A stretch of DNA of 64,000 nucleotides, taken from positions 248,001 to 312,000 of the forward strand of contig NW_026251715.1 in NCBI RefSeq assembly GCF_025024155.1, written 5' to 3'. The stretch comes from Gamsiella multidivaricata (lineage: Eukaryota; Mortierellomycota; Mortierellomycetes; Mortierellales; Mortierellaceae). Shown here piece after piece: positions 1 to 11,242 of this stretch (position 1 is the stretch's first letter; each line of letters starts with the position of its first letter). The notes beneath the pieces were generated by a model. The model had not been told where the DNA came from, did no database searches, and worked only from the letters and a program-made list of their open reading frames with translations. Position numbers and translations under genes: made by a program.

Positions 1-1690
1 TCGACAGATATGGATACAAATGCGCCATCCAAATCACCAACGACTACAGCATCAGAGGTGCAGGAGATAACACAGATCGTCAAGCCCGTGACAGAACCCA
101 AAACCGATGCAGATGAAGCAGTTGTCAATACACCGCTACCACCAGTACCAGCCGTCGCAGAGGAGAAGGGAGAGCAACAGGATGAGCTAATGGAGGGATC
201 AATGATCTTGGAGCCAGTGGTCGGCACACCAACGCTTACGCAGGAGGGCCTTGTGGATACGACCACAACCTCGGCCACCGGCAACACAATTGTCGCCGCC
301 TCTACCGAATCGAAGAAGCGTTCTCTGGATACAGCGGACGCATCTAGTCAACAAGGACTAGCTACCGGGAATGCTTCACAGCCCAAGGAAATACCAGCAA
401 AGAGGCTGAAGGCAATCGAAATCAAGCGGGATCAATTCGAGGCAATGGCAGCAGCCGCAAAGGATGCAGTCGAGGCCGCTGCACGCCGTCGTAGCATGGC
501 ACCCTCTCCATCGCCAGCACCGGGGCGTCCAATTCTAACAACAACGACAACAACATCCTCAACAGCCACTGTGGCCGAGGACAACTCTTCACAGTCATCA
601 ACACCTTCAGCACCAAGATCACCCACTGAGGATCGGAAGGGTGGACGGAGATTTGATGCAAGATCCATGATGGAGAAACAGATCAAACTGGCGGCGAAGG
701 ATCGTCAGCCCGAGGTGAGTTCAAAAAATTCAGGACCGTCGCAGTCAGCACCCTCACCACCCTCAGCATCCATTGAAGCCTTAAAAGAGATATCAGAAGG
801 TATGATACTTTCGATTACCGATTAATCTCGTATTGTCATCGCTGTATATGCTGATTACAGAAAGCAAACAAAATTTGAAATGAAATAGAGCCGGGTGCGA
901 CACTCCCTTCAGAGACAACACGCGCTCTTGCGATCACAAACTTTCTCCGTCCTTTGACAGTGAACCAGGTCAAGAGGATGCTTTCAGAGTTTGGCGAGAT
1001 CGAAGTTTTGTGGATGGACAGCATCAGGACACATTGCTATGTCATTGTAAGTCACTGAAAAATACAGCATCGGAACGCATTCTAGCATCGAACCAGGAAA
1101 CAAAATGCTAACTTAAAAATACGCTTTGTTTCCCTACAAAAAAGTACAAGGAAGCGGCGTCAGCAGAGAAGGCATACAGTCAAGTGAAGGGACAAGTGTT
1201 CCCAAAAGAGACAGGCAAACCATTAGAACCTCACTTCATCGCACCTGAGGCAGCAGCAGCGAGCATAGACGCAGCAGAAAAGGCTCAAAAGAGCGGAAAT
1301 CGACCTGTGATCTACACTGGTCAGGGTGAACCGGCTGCTGTATCAAAACCTGCAGTTGCACCGCACCTGGATGATGTTGAAGGTTTGTTGTCGCTTTTCA
1401 TCAAACTGCTGACAGATACAACATAATGAACCTCCTCTAACCTCGCCCCCCTTTTTTTCCTTTTATCGCATTTCATAACCACAGTTGTTGTGTTCAAACG
1501 CGAGAAAGTGGAGCAGAAGCAGGAGACACAGGTTGTCCAGCCGACTGAGCTGTTCAAGATGACAAAGGCTCAGCCCGCATTGTATTACAAGCCCGTCAAG
1601 GAGCCCCCAACGGCCACCACAGACGCAAGTGAATCGCTATCTGAGGCAACTCTATTGTCAGTTCCCATGGCAGCAACGGGAGCCAACTAG
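1..1690 (+). CDS. Acinus-like RNA-binding protein (5' partial)
   Basis: Coding exons are <1-799, 889-1046, 1145-1382 and 1485-1690; all junctions are GT-AG and keep frame. The frame is open to the window edge, so the ATG at position 10 may be internal and an N-terminal SAP domain could lie outside. The first exon is low-complexity T/S/A/P-rich with KR-rich patches. The spliced C-terminal half holds an RRM-like fold: TTRALAITNFLRPLTVNQVK, then a WMDSIRTHCYV strand and an EFxDP-like PHFIAPEAA segment. The last exon carries ELFKMTKAQPALYYKP, which resembles the RNPS1-SAP18 binding motif that follows the Acinus RRM. Acinus is the scaffold of the nuclear ASAP complex (Acinus, RNPS1, SAP18) in splicing and exon-junction biology. 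The family call rests on order and motifs together; partners were not visible. A polyadenylation signal AATAAA lies at 1787-1792. Confidence 0.75.
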
Positions 1691-2081
1691 TGAATGTCCT
1701 GCACTTCTTTTTTTACCTTCCATTCCTAATAGATATGTGCTTTCAAGACACCACTAGAAAACCACCAATCCTTCATCAAGGAAAATAATAAACGAGATGA
1801 AAAAAAAAAAAAAAAAAAAAAAAAAAACTGTCCATGTATTCACGTTCCAAGAACGACAAAAAACGGGACCTTGATGTGTGAAGAAAGAGACAGCACCATC
1901 TTTTCTTTTCCTTTTTTATTTCGCATCATTTCGCTTCTGTTGTGTTTCGTGCTCGGATAGGTCCAGATGAACATGAAAAAATATGAGAAAGTCCTGATTT
2001 TTGTCCAAAAGTCCCGAGTATCCGAGTAGCCCGACCTGAAACGACTTTTTTTTGTTGGTGAAAAATAAAAAAAGAGAGAAT
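1691..2081. other. Convergent 3' flanks with A-tract
   Basis: Spacer between the convergent Acinus-like and RPL32 genes. It holds AATAAA at 1787-1792 and a 28-bp A run at 1800-1827 just after it. No ORF here is convincing. Confidence 0.6.
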
Positions 2082-2943
2082 TTAAGCCTCGGTTCTGACG
2101 CGAGCGTTGGCGTTGGTGACCTTGATGTTGAGCTGCTGGGCACGCTCGACAATGGCGATGCGGTTGCGGGACGAGACGTTGTGGGCGATCTCGGCGGCGA
2201 AGGTGCGGTTGTGCATCAACAAGAGGTTCAACTCGGCAATGTTCGAGACAACAAACTTCTTGAAGCCCGAGGGCATCAAGTGACGGGTGAGCTTGTTGTT
2301 GCCGTAACCGATCTTGGGCATGACGATCTGGCCCTTGAAACGGCGACGGACGCGGTTATCAATACCCTTGGGCTTTCTCCATGACTCCTGCAGGTCGCAA
2401 ATTTCATGAAAAAGGGAGTCGATAAGAGAGAGATGTTAAATTCCGTGGAATAGAGATACAATAATACTTCGATAGCCGTTCTTTGTGTTCTTTTCTTATG
2501 TCCGTGCTGCTATCCAAAAAAGGATAGGTTTGCCGCATAATATCAACGCTGAAAAGCTGCGCCCATCGTCTTTCTGTAATATTAATCGTCCTGAATTTTG
2601 GATCTCCTTTGAGTCTCCTTTACTGTCGCTAATATGTAATATGCTGTGCGATCTCGATTCAATGCCAATTGAGACAATATGCACTTGAGGCACAACAATG
2701 GCTGGTCAATATAAAAAGCCCATAGTCATGTTTGGTCGATAGCTCAAAGCAATTCCTGAGGTCAAATTGCCATCCCTCTTCACACATATTCCTGCCGATT
2801 TTCGCCTCCTGGTCCAGCGTGCGTATCAATTGAAGCCGGTCCCGTCATCGTACCTTAACGGTCTTGTAGCGGTCAGACTGGTGACGCTTGAAGGTAGCGG
2901 TGTGCTTCTTCACGATGGTGTGCTTCTTAAGAGGAGTGACCAT
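2082..2943 (-). CDS. RPL32: 60S ribosomal protein L32 (eL32)
   Basis: Two coding exons on the minus strand: 2943-2854 (30 codons, starting [15 protein letters not shown]) and 2387-2082 (101 codons plus stop), giving 131 residues, the usual eL32 length. Recognisable signatures are [45 protein letters not shown] and [19 protein letters not shown]. It is a structural protein of the large cytosolic ribosomal subunit. The 466-bp intron is long for this window. A TTAG sits three bases before the ATG on the minus strand, so a 5'-UTR intron ending there is likely, as is common in ribosomal protein genes, but its donor was not fixed. Confidence 0.96.
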
Positions 2944-3792
2944 TTTCTAATAGAAAAACGCAGCACATAAAATCCAGACAGTTTGAAATCAGTTTTAGTT
3001 GATTTGGTCCAAGGCTCCATGAAAACACAGTAGATTGTGTTTGGACCCGATCCATCATAGTTCCGGTCCTGTCAACTGAAGTATGTTGCGATCGCCAGCT
3101 GAGAAAGGCCTCTCTGAGCGATGTGCGATCAGGTGTCTGTGATAAGAAAGTTGTCGCACACTCCATCGTGAGTTAGGTTGTTCCACGTCGATAAGAGAAC
3201 TTCTGTTGCTTTGTTGTGGATACTTCTAGTGCGTTGCAGCCTGCACTCAAATCGTGGCGGAGGTCATCCTTCATTCAATCATAGTTTCGCCATCGGTCCA
3301 GGTCAAAGGTTTAGGCTCGGACTATTGGTATCATGACACGCGAATTCGCCGTACTTCTGACTAGTTGAATGATAGATACGCCCTTCCTGCATGGTGTCAT
3401 GTTGATCCCGCTGCCGTGTGGGATCGATTAATGGATCGATGGTATGATGGTGGCGACGGGTGGATCCATCCATGGATATGGATGATGCCTCTCGCAACAG
3501 TCACTGAATCACATACAGAAAAATAGATTTCAAAGAGGGAGAGCAATTCACTCTGCAGCAGCTCAGGACATAAACGGGCGATGCACCTCTGGCTAAGCCA
3601 TGTGTGCGAGTCCTCTCAATTGCTCCGCCAAGACTACACCCACCTAGGTTCCACTCAACTCATGTATGAAATATCATCCTCCAACTGCTCCAGTCTATCG
3701 TTGTACCTCTATGTATTCGCAATTGCTTCACAGCTGCATTCTTTTTATTAGACGGTGTCTACTGATCTTATCAGAGACGTGAGGCACCATGT
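2944..3792. other. RPL32 upstream / QNG1 downstream region
   Basis: About 850 bp between the RPL32 start and the QNG1 stop codon, both genes on the minus strand. It should hold the RPL32 promoter and 5' UTR. Short repeats of ATGGATCGAT type occur near 3420-3480. No convincing gene or RNA was seen. Confidence 0.5.
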
Positions 3793-5758
3793 CTAGTAAT
3801 ACACAGAGCGCGTTCTATGCACTTTGACCGGTCTCTCCCCCAATGTCAGCTCCAGCTGTGCAGCTTTAGCAAAGTCCCAGATAAAGAAATCGATCAAAAT
3901 GGCGTTCACTGTCATCATCTTTGGCGGTTCCGCCTCCAAGTCAGTCTTGGTAGCATGGGCCTGTCGCTCCACGAGTTCCTCACCGATCAAGTCTAGAATC
4001 CTGCGCCGAATCAGCTCGACTGCCCAAATAGAATTGCCTCGAATCTCTACTTCGAGCTGCGATCCGCTGGGGAGCATCTCGCCGCGGTTCAGGATCTCGA
4101 GCAGCTCAGATGAGTATTGAAGACAACGGAAGTGGTACAGCGTCTGTGGGACACGATAATCCGCAAACATGGTGATCTCGTCAATATCCTTGAACTCTCC
4201 ATAGTCCTGGTTCTGGAAGCATGCCCTAGGGTCAGTAAGGATGTGAGGAAAGGTGGTGTAAACAGTGTGCAGCTATGCAATCAACATGGTACAGAACCTG
4301 GAACGTGGGATGATCGCTTACCAGAGATCAGCGACCAATATTTGAGCGCGCTTGAAGAATTGAACTATTCAGCATGGCATAAAGATTGTTAGATTTCAAA
4401 CGAATAAATACCAACAATCGAGCATGCGATCTCTTTATACCTTTTCGTCCGTAGAACTCTGCCTCGTCGCGGAAGGATGAAAGGTTGGAGGTAACAATCT
4501 CGACCAGCTTCAAGGCTGATTTGTCTGCCTGTGCAATACAGTTTGTAAAGCTGCCATCGAATTTCTGTCATAAAGAGTTGTTAGAAGGGAGAGGTCAACT
4601 CTATGACAAACACTGCGAGGCAACAGCACTGCTAGCGCGTTTAGTACCTCAACAAGGACTTTTCCGGCTTCGCGCATGACGCGAATTCTATCCTGCAGCA
4701 ATGGGATCTGCTCTTGTGTGTCGGATCGAAAGATTCTCTCGATGTCGCTGTCGGGTAACCGCTCCTCTGATGCAAAGAATTCGGGTGTAGTAATAGGGAT
4801 CCCTTCCTCAAGCGCTAATAACGACATGCATAAGGAATATTAGGAAGGTGAACTTTCAATTAGCATAGAGAAGGGAGAGAAACAGCCGTTCTCTCCTATA
4901 CCTCTGTTGATGGCAGCGACCATGGACCAGTAGCCGGTGTACCCAACGCCATGGAATGTTACGCGGTAGCGATCTGGGTGAGGTACACCCGTGTCATCTA
5001 TGTCGATCTCGGACCAGAAGGAAAAATTAAGCAGATCGACTAGGAAGATCCTACAAGCAGTAAATTCAGAGGGTTAAAGAGAAGAAAGGATGTTGTTCGA
5101 TGCAGGGGCTAAGCAGCTGATAGACAGTGTTCTGACCAATCTACAGTGCTGGCATTGCACTCCTTGGGATTCAGAGGATGCTCTTTCCACTATCATTGTA
5201 TCATTGTTGCATTGAGAGAGACGAAGAGCTGATTAGCTGAATGCTGTATTGATAGGTTGTCAGACTGCTCTTTCAAGAGATCAATTGATGCATTTGTCAA
5301 CCTTGCTTGTGTCGTAATGGGTCTTTTTCATCGCCTCAAAGATCTGTGATATTAACAAAACAAAAACACGGCATAAGTGCCGGACTTCAAGGCAGATGAA
5401 CATTGCATAGTCTGTGCATGCAAATGTATCCTATGATTTAACTGAGCTACCATTGCTGCACCATGGTTGACACTATCCTTGGGTATCGACACATGCCTGC
5501 TATGCTGGTTTGTTGGTACCACCAACAATAACAAAAGGGCGCGAGATGTCAGTATATAATAGCGTATCACTAGACAGAATAGTACTGCATTGCCCTGCAC
5601 AACACTGCGACTCCGAATATAATATAGGCATGGCAATATACATTGTGGATAAACTCTGCACTCTCGAGTACTGGGTTGATGATCATTGAGAAGTGATTGC
5701 AGGCGGATGTGTGTTTGTGATGGGAAGGGGAGGAATGAGATTCAGCGATGCGGGACAA
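3793..5758 (-). CDS. QNG1: Queuosine 5'-phosphate N-glycosylase (queuosine salvage protein, DUF2419/C9orf64 family)
   Basis: Nine coding exons on the minus strand: 5758-5642, 5504-5451, 5343-5302, 5189-5137, 5050-4902, 4814-4648, 4564-4441, 4364-4322 and 4225-3793. All are in frame with GT-AG ends. Translation from the ATG at 5758 gives 393 residues; the in-frame ATG at 5686 gives 369, nearer the family's roughly 340, so the start is uncertain. Family blocks in order: ESAEFI, STVDWIFLVDLLNFSFW, GVGYTGYWS, EEGIPITTPEFF, RIFRSDTQEQIPLLQDR, SNLSSFRDEA, MFADYRVPQTLYHF, VEIRGNSIWAVELI and the terminal VHRTRSVYY. The family releases queuine from queuosine 5'-phosphate so the base can be placed in tRNA by TGT. 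Its presence suggests this fungus uses queuosine; that is inference from the family. Very short exons (42-54 bp) are notable. Confidence 0.92.
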
Positions 5759-6119
5759 GATAGAATAAAGTTCAGTTATCCAGTTGGACCTTAATCAAGG
5801 GTCTACCCAACGTGTGTAGTGTTCTGACCAAAACTAACACTGCCCTATACCCATCTGTCTATCTTCATCGTTCAAAAGGAAAGAAAGCGAGAGATAGATA
5901 GGATGAACAGGCGTTAGGAGGGATACGGCTACTGAGAGCATCGATGTGCTCGTTAGTTTTATCATGCTGACTATATCCGACCGCCTAGCAGGGCGAAGAA
6001 GAGCGAGTTTCTAAAGGCTCGACGGTTTAGCCGCTCTTCTTTTTTTCCTCCTCTATCATTCTCTCGTGATTCATTCCTCATTCTTCATCTCTCTCCTCCT
6101 GATCCATCCCATACTCATC
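5759..6119. promoter_or_regulatory. Shared upstream region of QNG1 (-) and EF-hand gene 1 (+)
   Basis: 361 bp between divergent start codons. Pyrimidine-rich sequence (TCTTCTTTTTTTCCTCCTC) near 6035-6110 precedes the EF-hand ATG. No TATA box was seen. Confidence 0.4.
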
Positions 6120-6486
6120 ATGGTAGTCAAACGAACCTCGTCGGTGATATGGTATACATGTGCATATGGCAACTCAAAACTCATTGTGCGTGTCTTCTTC
6201 ATCCTCCTCTTCGGACATGCTTCCTACCTTCTAGGCTGACCAATTCACAGACTCAGAACTCGTTGACCTCAGGGAGAGCTTCGAAGCCTTTGATCGCAAT
6301 AGCGACGGCACCATCTCCCGCCGCGAGCTCCACTCTCTCCTCCACACAGTCGGACACAAGGTCAATGCCCGCGGTCTCGAGGATCTCCTCACACAGTACG
6401 ATGCTGACCAGTCAGGCGCCATCGATTTTAACGAATTCGTCAAGCTGACCGGTATCTTGATTAAGAACAAGCTGGACAAGAAATAA
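6120..6486 (+). CDS. Two-EF-hand calmodulin-like protein 1 (84 aa)
   Basis: Exon 1 is only the ATG (6120-6122); the intron is 6123-6234 and exon 2 is 6235-6486. The product is 84 residues. It begins ADQFTDSELVDLRESFEAFD, like the calmodulin N-lobe. Two canonical EF-hand loops are visible: DRNSDGTISRRE (residues 21-32) and DADQSGAIDFNE (57-68), both with acidic positions 1 and 12 and Gly at 6. Length equals half a calmodulin, so it is a single-lobe calcium sensor, cytosolic by lack of signal peptide. The intron placed exactly after the start codon is typical of calmodulin genes. A paralogue of the same length and gene structure follows in tandem 0.7 kb downstream. Target proteins cannot be read from sequence. 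Confidence 0.85.
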
Positions 6487-7198
6487 GCCAGGGAGCAATA
6501 CATGGAGTTATGGACCATTCAATTGCGAACAGCCCTTTTATCCGCTCCACTTTATCCTATTATCTATTTCTACATACCATACGCGCTGTAATAAAGAATG
6601 TATGTACGCCGACTTTTTGCGCCCGTTTGATCCGAGATCGCTCTTTCTCTTTGTTCTCTATCTTCTTCTTTTCCAATGATGCCTCGGGGCTGTTGGACAT
6701 CGCGCAAAAGGCGACAGACCATCAAGAAAATGGCAGTGCAAAAATTGGCCCATACCGGGTATACGCGCAGAAATAAACAAGAGAATATTGCTGATAGATA
6801 TAATAGGAAGAGGGTGTTGGTTTGGATACTCGTGCGAGGCATTATTGCCCGGACCTGGGACCTCATTAGACAGACCACTCAACGGCCGCCTTAGTATTAC
6901 TGAGACCCGCAACGGTGCGCAGGATGTTGGCTTGTTTTGTATTAGCAACTCTAAAAAGTTCGACTAATACGGAATGAAGGTGGGCCATTGGGGGTGGGCC
7001 ATTAGGGGTGAGTGGGCCATTGGAGGTGAGCCCGAGGGGTTTGCTCAGCACGTTCCCTTCTTCCGTTTCCATTCATTCTTTTTTTCCTATCTCCCTCTCT
7101 CTCTTCCTCTTTCCTTCTTTTCTTGCTCATTCTCGCTCATCGATTCATTGCCCTCTTCCTCATCTTCCTCATCCATCTCTTTTTTCAGCCAAGTCACC
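6487..7198. other. Spacer between the EF-hand paralogues
   Basis: Contains the 3' flank of gene 1 and the promoter and pyrimidine-rich leader of gene 2 (TTTCC/CTCTCT tracts, 7060-7190). A short GGGCCATT repeat cluster lies near 6975-7025. ORFs here look random. Confidence 0.5.
6974..7027. repeat. Short imperfect tandem repeat (GGGCCATT units)
   Basis: Three copies of GTGGGCCATT or GGGCCATT, spaced by G-rich GGGGTG/GGAGGTGAG, upstream of EF-hand gene 2. It could be a local duplication of a promoter element. Confidence 0.55.
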
Positions 7199-7567
7199 AT
7201 GGTATGTGTACCCAAGCGACCGTTCGTGTTCGGAGAAGCAACGAGGGGGAGGGGCTTATATTAAGCTAAAACTAACTTTGCCCTCGCCTTGTTTTTGATT
7301 ACTGCAACCTGCAAGTCCTCCTCCACTACCTTCACAGCCGAGGAGATCGCCGGCTTCAAGGAGAGCTTCAATGTCTTTGACCGCGACGGAAATGGAGCCA
7401 TCAATGCCTCAGAGCTGCGTTCCTTGTTAAAGCTCGTCGGCGAAAAGTTCCACACCACCTCGGTTGCACACACTCTCAAAGAGTTTGACACAAACAACGA
7501 CCAGCACATTGATTTCGACGAGTTCTTGGTCATGGCCGACAAGTTGATCAAAAACAAATCGCCCTAG
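7199..7567 (+). CDS. Two-EF-hand calmodulin-like protein 2 (84 aa)
   Basis: Exon 1 is the ATG alone (7199-7201), the intron is 7202-7315, exon 2 is 7316-7567. The product is 84 residues, the same length and structure as the upstream neighbour, so the two arose by tandem duplication. After SSSTTFTAEEIAGFKESF come loop DRDGNGAINASE (residues 23-34), which is canonical, and loop DTNNDQHIDFDE (59-70), where the usual Gly at loop position 6 is Gln. That change often weakens or alters calcium binding, so the second site may be degenerate. Both paralogues end in a similar KLIKNK/ILIKNK helix. The proteins have diverged strongly, which suggests distinct targets or calcium affinities. Confidence 0.85.
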
Positions 7568-8117
7568 AAAAACCAAAAAAGGGTGTTGGTCGCCGCATTT
7601 CGCACATCCTTCACTGTACACACGGTACACATATGCACAGCAACGACGGCTAATTGACTCACGCCTTCAGGAACTGATCGCGGAGAACCACGGGGGAAGC
7701 AATTGCTGGCTCGTGTATATGTCTACCCAGTTTTTTTCTTAATTTACTTATGCAATAAAAAAGTGATATAGCATTCAAAATCAACATTCTACTGGTACCT
7801 GTCTCCTGAATGGACGATGATATCAAGTAACAGAATAGGATAGCAAGAATAAGGAGGCGGGTCCAGATGTATGATGGCCGTTGTTCGTTTTTCTCTCCTT
7901 GATAGATGTATGTGATAGGATCCGCGGAAACCTCAAGGCACATGAGCATTTTTAGCATAGGAGCCAAAAAATAAAAAAAAAGAACAAGGCGAGGGCTCTT
8001 GGTTTCTGGTGGCCATCTGGGAGCCAAGGTGGCGCGTATATCAGCGCATGCTATAAAAACGAGGATGTGGTCGCAACAAACCAAAAAAATAAGAGAAACC
8101 CCTCCATTATACTCCCC
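7568..8117. other. Spacer and LysM gene promoter region
   Basis: 550 bp between EF-hand gene 2 and the LysM gene. Apart from the TATA box near 8052 nothing specific is visible; AT-rich runs occur at 7730-7770 and 7965-7985. Confidence 0.5.
8052..8058 (+). promoter_or_regulatory. TATA box of the LysM gene
   Basis: TATAAAA 60 bp before the ATG at 8118, at a spacing that fits a short 5' leader. A TATA box suits a strongly regulated secreted protein. Confidence 0.5.
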
Positions 8118-8844
8118 ATGAAGTCCTCCATCATTACCCTTGCCTGTCTGTCGCTTCTTGTCGCTATCCAGGAGGCAACCGCAAAGCCTTCAACACCCAT
8201 TGCAGGATGCCTCCGCAAGGAAGTCGTTCCAGGTAGGCAGTTACACTTCCTCAAACACCTTGGACGATATATACGAACAAGATAAAAACCACGTTCTGAC
8301 GGTCCCTTTCTCTCAAACTTGATTAGCGGATGGCAGCGTTGAGTCATGTTACGACTTTGCGCTCAAGCACGGTACAACTTTTGAAAAGCTCCTGCTCTGG
8401 AACACGGGCCTTCACAAGAACTGCGACAACCTCGATACTGACAACGAAATCTGTGTCCTCGGTCCAGCTGTCGCCCCCAAGACTACCATCACTCCTACTA
8501 AAACTCCTGCTGCTGTTCCTGCTGCTCCAGCCGCTTCTATGGTCTCATCTGCTGCCACTCGTACAGCGAACTTACCTGTAAAGACGATTGTGCAACCAAA
8601 GACCAGTGCTCCCTCGAACGCGAATGTGTCCCAGACGGCTAAGGTTTCCAAGACCACAGCGGCTAAGGCTGCGAAACCCACCCTAGCAGTGCATACAACG
8701 ACCACGACGGGTGCTCGCACATTGTATCCGAACCTTGCAAAAACCATTGCTCAAAAGACAGGGACAGTCCGGCCAACGACAGCGGATCCGACGGTTAGGA
8801 CTTCTGCTGGTACTTTAAACGCTTCTCTTTGGGCTATGGCTTAA
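8118..8844 (+). CDS. Secreted single-LysM chitin-binding-like protein
   Basis: Exons 8118-8232 and 8327-8844 encode 210 residues. Residues 1-23 form a signal peptide (MKSSIITLACLSLLVAIQEA with a hydrophobic core and small residues at the cleavage region). Residues about 39-86 fit a fungal LysM: ESCYDFALKHGTTFEKLLLW, an Asn after the Trp, then NCDN and EICVLG, with the family's conserved W-N and three cysteines. The rest is a T/A/P/K-rich, probably O-glycosylated tail without clear membrane anchor. Fungal LysM proteins bind chitin oligomers in the wall or apoplast; some protect hyphae or hide chitin. It is convergent with, and 254 bp from, a chitinase gene. Effector activity is not shown by sequence. 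Confidence 0.82.
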
Positions 8845-9098
8845 TGCTCAGATCACTCAGACAAGAATACCTGGAAGACCTTTTTCTCTTTTCCTTTTTC
8901 CCTTTTTTGCCAGCAATGCCAGCTTTTTTCTTTATGTAAAGAGCAAATTAATAATGAAAGAGTCTTAGGGCAACCGAGTGAGAAAAAAAAGTAAAAGATG
9001 AATGTTCTATGTGTAGCTTCTGTTGTTGTACCCTTTCGTCCTTCGTCCTTTCTTGTAAAGAGGAAAAAAAGAAAAGAAAAAAAGACATGTATCCAGGA

Positions 9099-11242
9099 CT
9101 ACGCAAGAAGGACAACGCTGAACATGATAACAACCATCACCTTGGCTGCGAGGCCTGCAATCTGAAAGGTGCTACTGTCACGGATACCAGCGCTCGTCTG
9201 TTTGCCCTCGCTGCTGTTCTCATCCTTGCTATCGCTGCTGCCGGCCTTTCGAATCTCGTCTGATGGACCTGTAAGACTGCTATAAACCGACGTCGTCAGC
9301 TCGTGGTTGGCCATATCCGAGTCCATCGACCAGATACTCACGCCTCCAAAGCCGGCCTTCTTCAGGTAATCAATCTTAGCCGCAAAGGTCTCCGGCGTGT
9401 CATAACCGATCCACTGGTCTTCATTCACGACCATGTACATGCAAGAGCCAACCTCATCCCTCCTCGGCTCCTGCGTGACCTGACGTTGGAAGTGATCAAT
9501 CGGCTTCTTCGTGTCAGCGACTTGTGCGAGGCTGGACAGTCTCATGACCTCAAAGTAAGACATGGCTCCTTTCTCCTGGCAGCCCTGTTTACCAGGACCG
9601 ATGGCGGGTGAACCCGGTGCGGTCTTGGCTTTGTCCTTGAGTGTAAACGTGACACCGGAGAAGGAAAGGCCCAGGTTAAACTTTTTGGGATCCACGGACT
9701 TAGGAGCCATGGATTTAACTGCATCGTCGACAGAATAGCCGAAATACTTTGTGCTCTTGGCAGTGTCGTACAGAGGAGCCGCGCAAAAGGCCATATCCTC
9801 CCATTGACTAGAAGTTAATGTTAATTTTAAAAACGCGACGCGATATTAGCTAACTGTGTATTGCATTGCAAAGACGACATTAATCCTCAAAATGCGCGCT
9901 CTTAACATACTTACCCGTGAAGATTGTACGCCATGATGTTGAGCCAGTCAGCTGCCAGAAGTGCGAGAAGAAAAGGTGCAAAGTTAGCGTGCGATGCTTC
10001 ATTGGTGGTGGGCTGCAAAACAAAAAAAAAAAAGGTGTATGAGCCTACCATACTGCGCAAGCTGAGGGATATGGAAGTACTGTCCGTGGAAGGGTCCTCC
10101 AGGCAAAGCAATGCTCAGAATCAAACGCTCACGACCTTCAGTAAGCACCTCCGCATCCGCTGCGTCGCGCATTTCCTTCATGAACAAGACAAAGTTTTTA
10201 GGGTCCTCTGGATGTCCCCCACGTAAGTCGTCTGAAGGACTATTTTGTTGCACACGTCCACGACCCCCCGATTAAGATGTTAGAGCGCTTAAAAGAGCAC
10301 GAAGGAAATGCAATTGCAACCGTTTGGACAAGCATAATGAGAGAGAATGAGAGAGAGAATGAGAGAAAGAATGAGGACCACGTACTATTCCCAATCAAAG
10401 TCAATTCCATCAAAACCATGCTGGCGGACAAAAATCATGGCTGACTTGATAAACTTTTGACGTTTGGCTTGGGTGGAGACCATCGTGGAGTAGTATGCCA
10501 TATCCATGTTCCATCCACCTATCACAGAAGCAAAGGAAGAAAAAAAAGCGTATCTCCCATAGACGCGTCAGATTATTCTCGAGTGTTTGTACTATCTTAC
10601 ATTTCAGACAATATATGACATCTAGTTTTGGCCGCCTTACCGATGGTGATTGCAGTCCTTAGGCTGGGTTTCTTCAGCTTGAGATCGTTAAAATGTTTAT
10701 AGCCCTCTAAATCTTCAGCGTGTTGCGTTTGAATGACACCATCGTCATTGATCGACGCGAACGCGAAGTTGAGGTGCGTGTAGAGATTGTAGGGTAGATC
10801 CTCAGGCTCGAACGATGGGTAGTCCGGACACTGTCCTGCCGTCTGTAAGAAAAGAAAAAAAGAAAAAAAGGGGAGGGGGGGAGAGAGAGGTGTTAGTGGG
10901 CTGCAGTGGACCTTGAATAGATCATGATTCCACATTCCTTCTATGTTCTCCATCCTGTCCAGGGATAAAATTAACGGTACAGAATAGACGATACATATCG
11001 CACAGGAAGGATACATAAACATTGGTCCAGATCCCGCCAAGTCTTGGTGTGGTGAAAATGGTCGATTTCATTTTGTTTCCAGCAATGGCTAGTTAATAAT
11101 GTAGATCGAAGAAGGAGAAGAACAGAGAGGCAGTACTTAAAGTCTTCATTACCTTTCCATAATACCCTACGATGCGTTGCGCCCGCACCATTGCGGCGAG
11201 AACAACGAGCGCTAGACCCGCAAGCACAGTCGTTAATCTCAT
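9099..11242 (-). CDS. GPI-anchored GH18 chitinase
   Basis: Six exons on the minus strand: 11242-11153, 10842-10641, 10518-10386, 10239-10049, 9951-9915 and 9807-9099, giving 453 residues. Residues 1-21 are a signal peptide (MRLTTVLAGLALVVLAAMVRA). The GH18 barrel follows: RIVGYYGK, LYTHLNFAFASI, the catalytic DGIDFDWE with acid/base Glu at about residue 141, then a YP and GG-rich loop, DWLNIMAYNLHG, and late barrel GGVSIWSMDSD with the substrate-binding Trp. It should cut beta-1,4-GlcNAc chains in chitin by substrate-assisted catalysis. The last 60 residues are S/E/K-rich and end in a hydrophobic stretch (VMVVIMFSVVLLA), a GPI-anchor signal, so it probably sits on the plasma membrane or wall. 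Intron 1 (310 bp) is long. An alternative is a chitinase-like lectin, but the catalytic motif is intact. Confidence 0.92.

Noticed and set aside
1787..1827. AATAAA followed by a 28-bp genomic A tract, like a retrocopied poly(A) tail
   Set aside because: The gene before it has three introns, so it is not a retrocopy, and long A/T runs are common across this window.
2388..2853. Possible snoRNA in the long RPL32 intron
   Set aside because: I found no convincing C box (RTGATGA) on the transcribed strand and no matching H/ACA layout.
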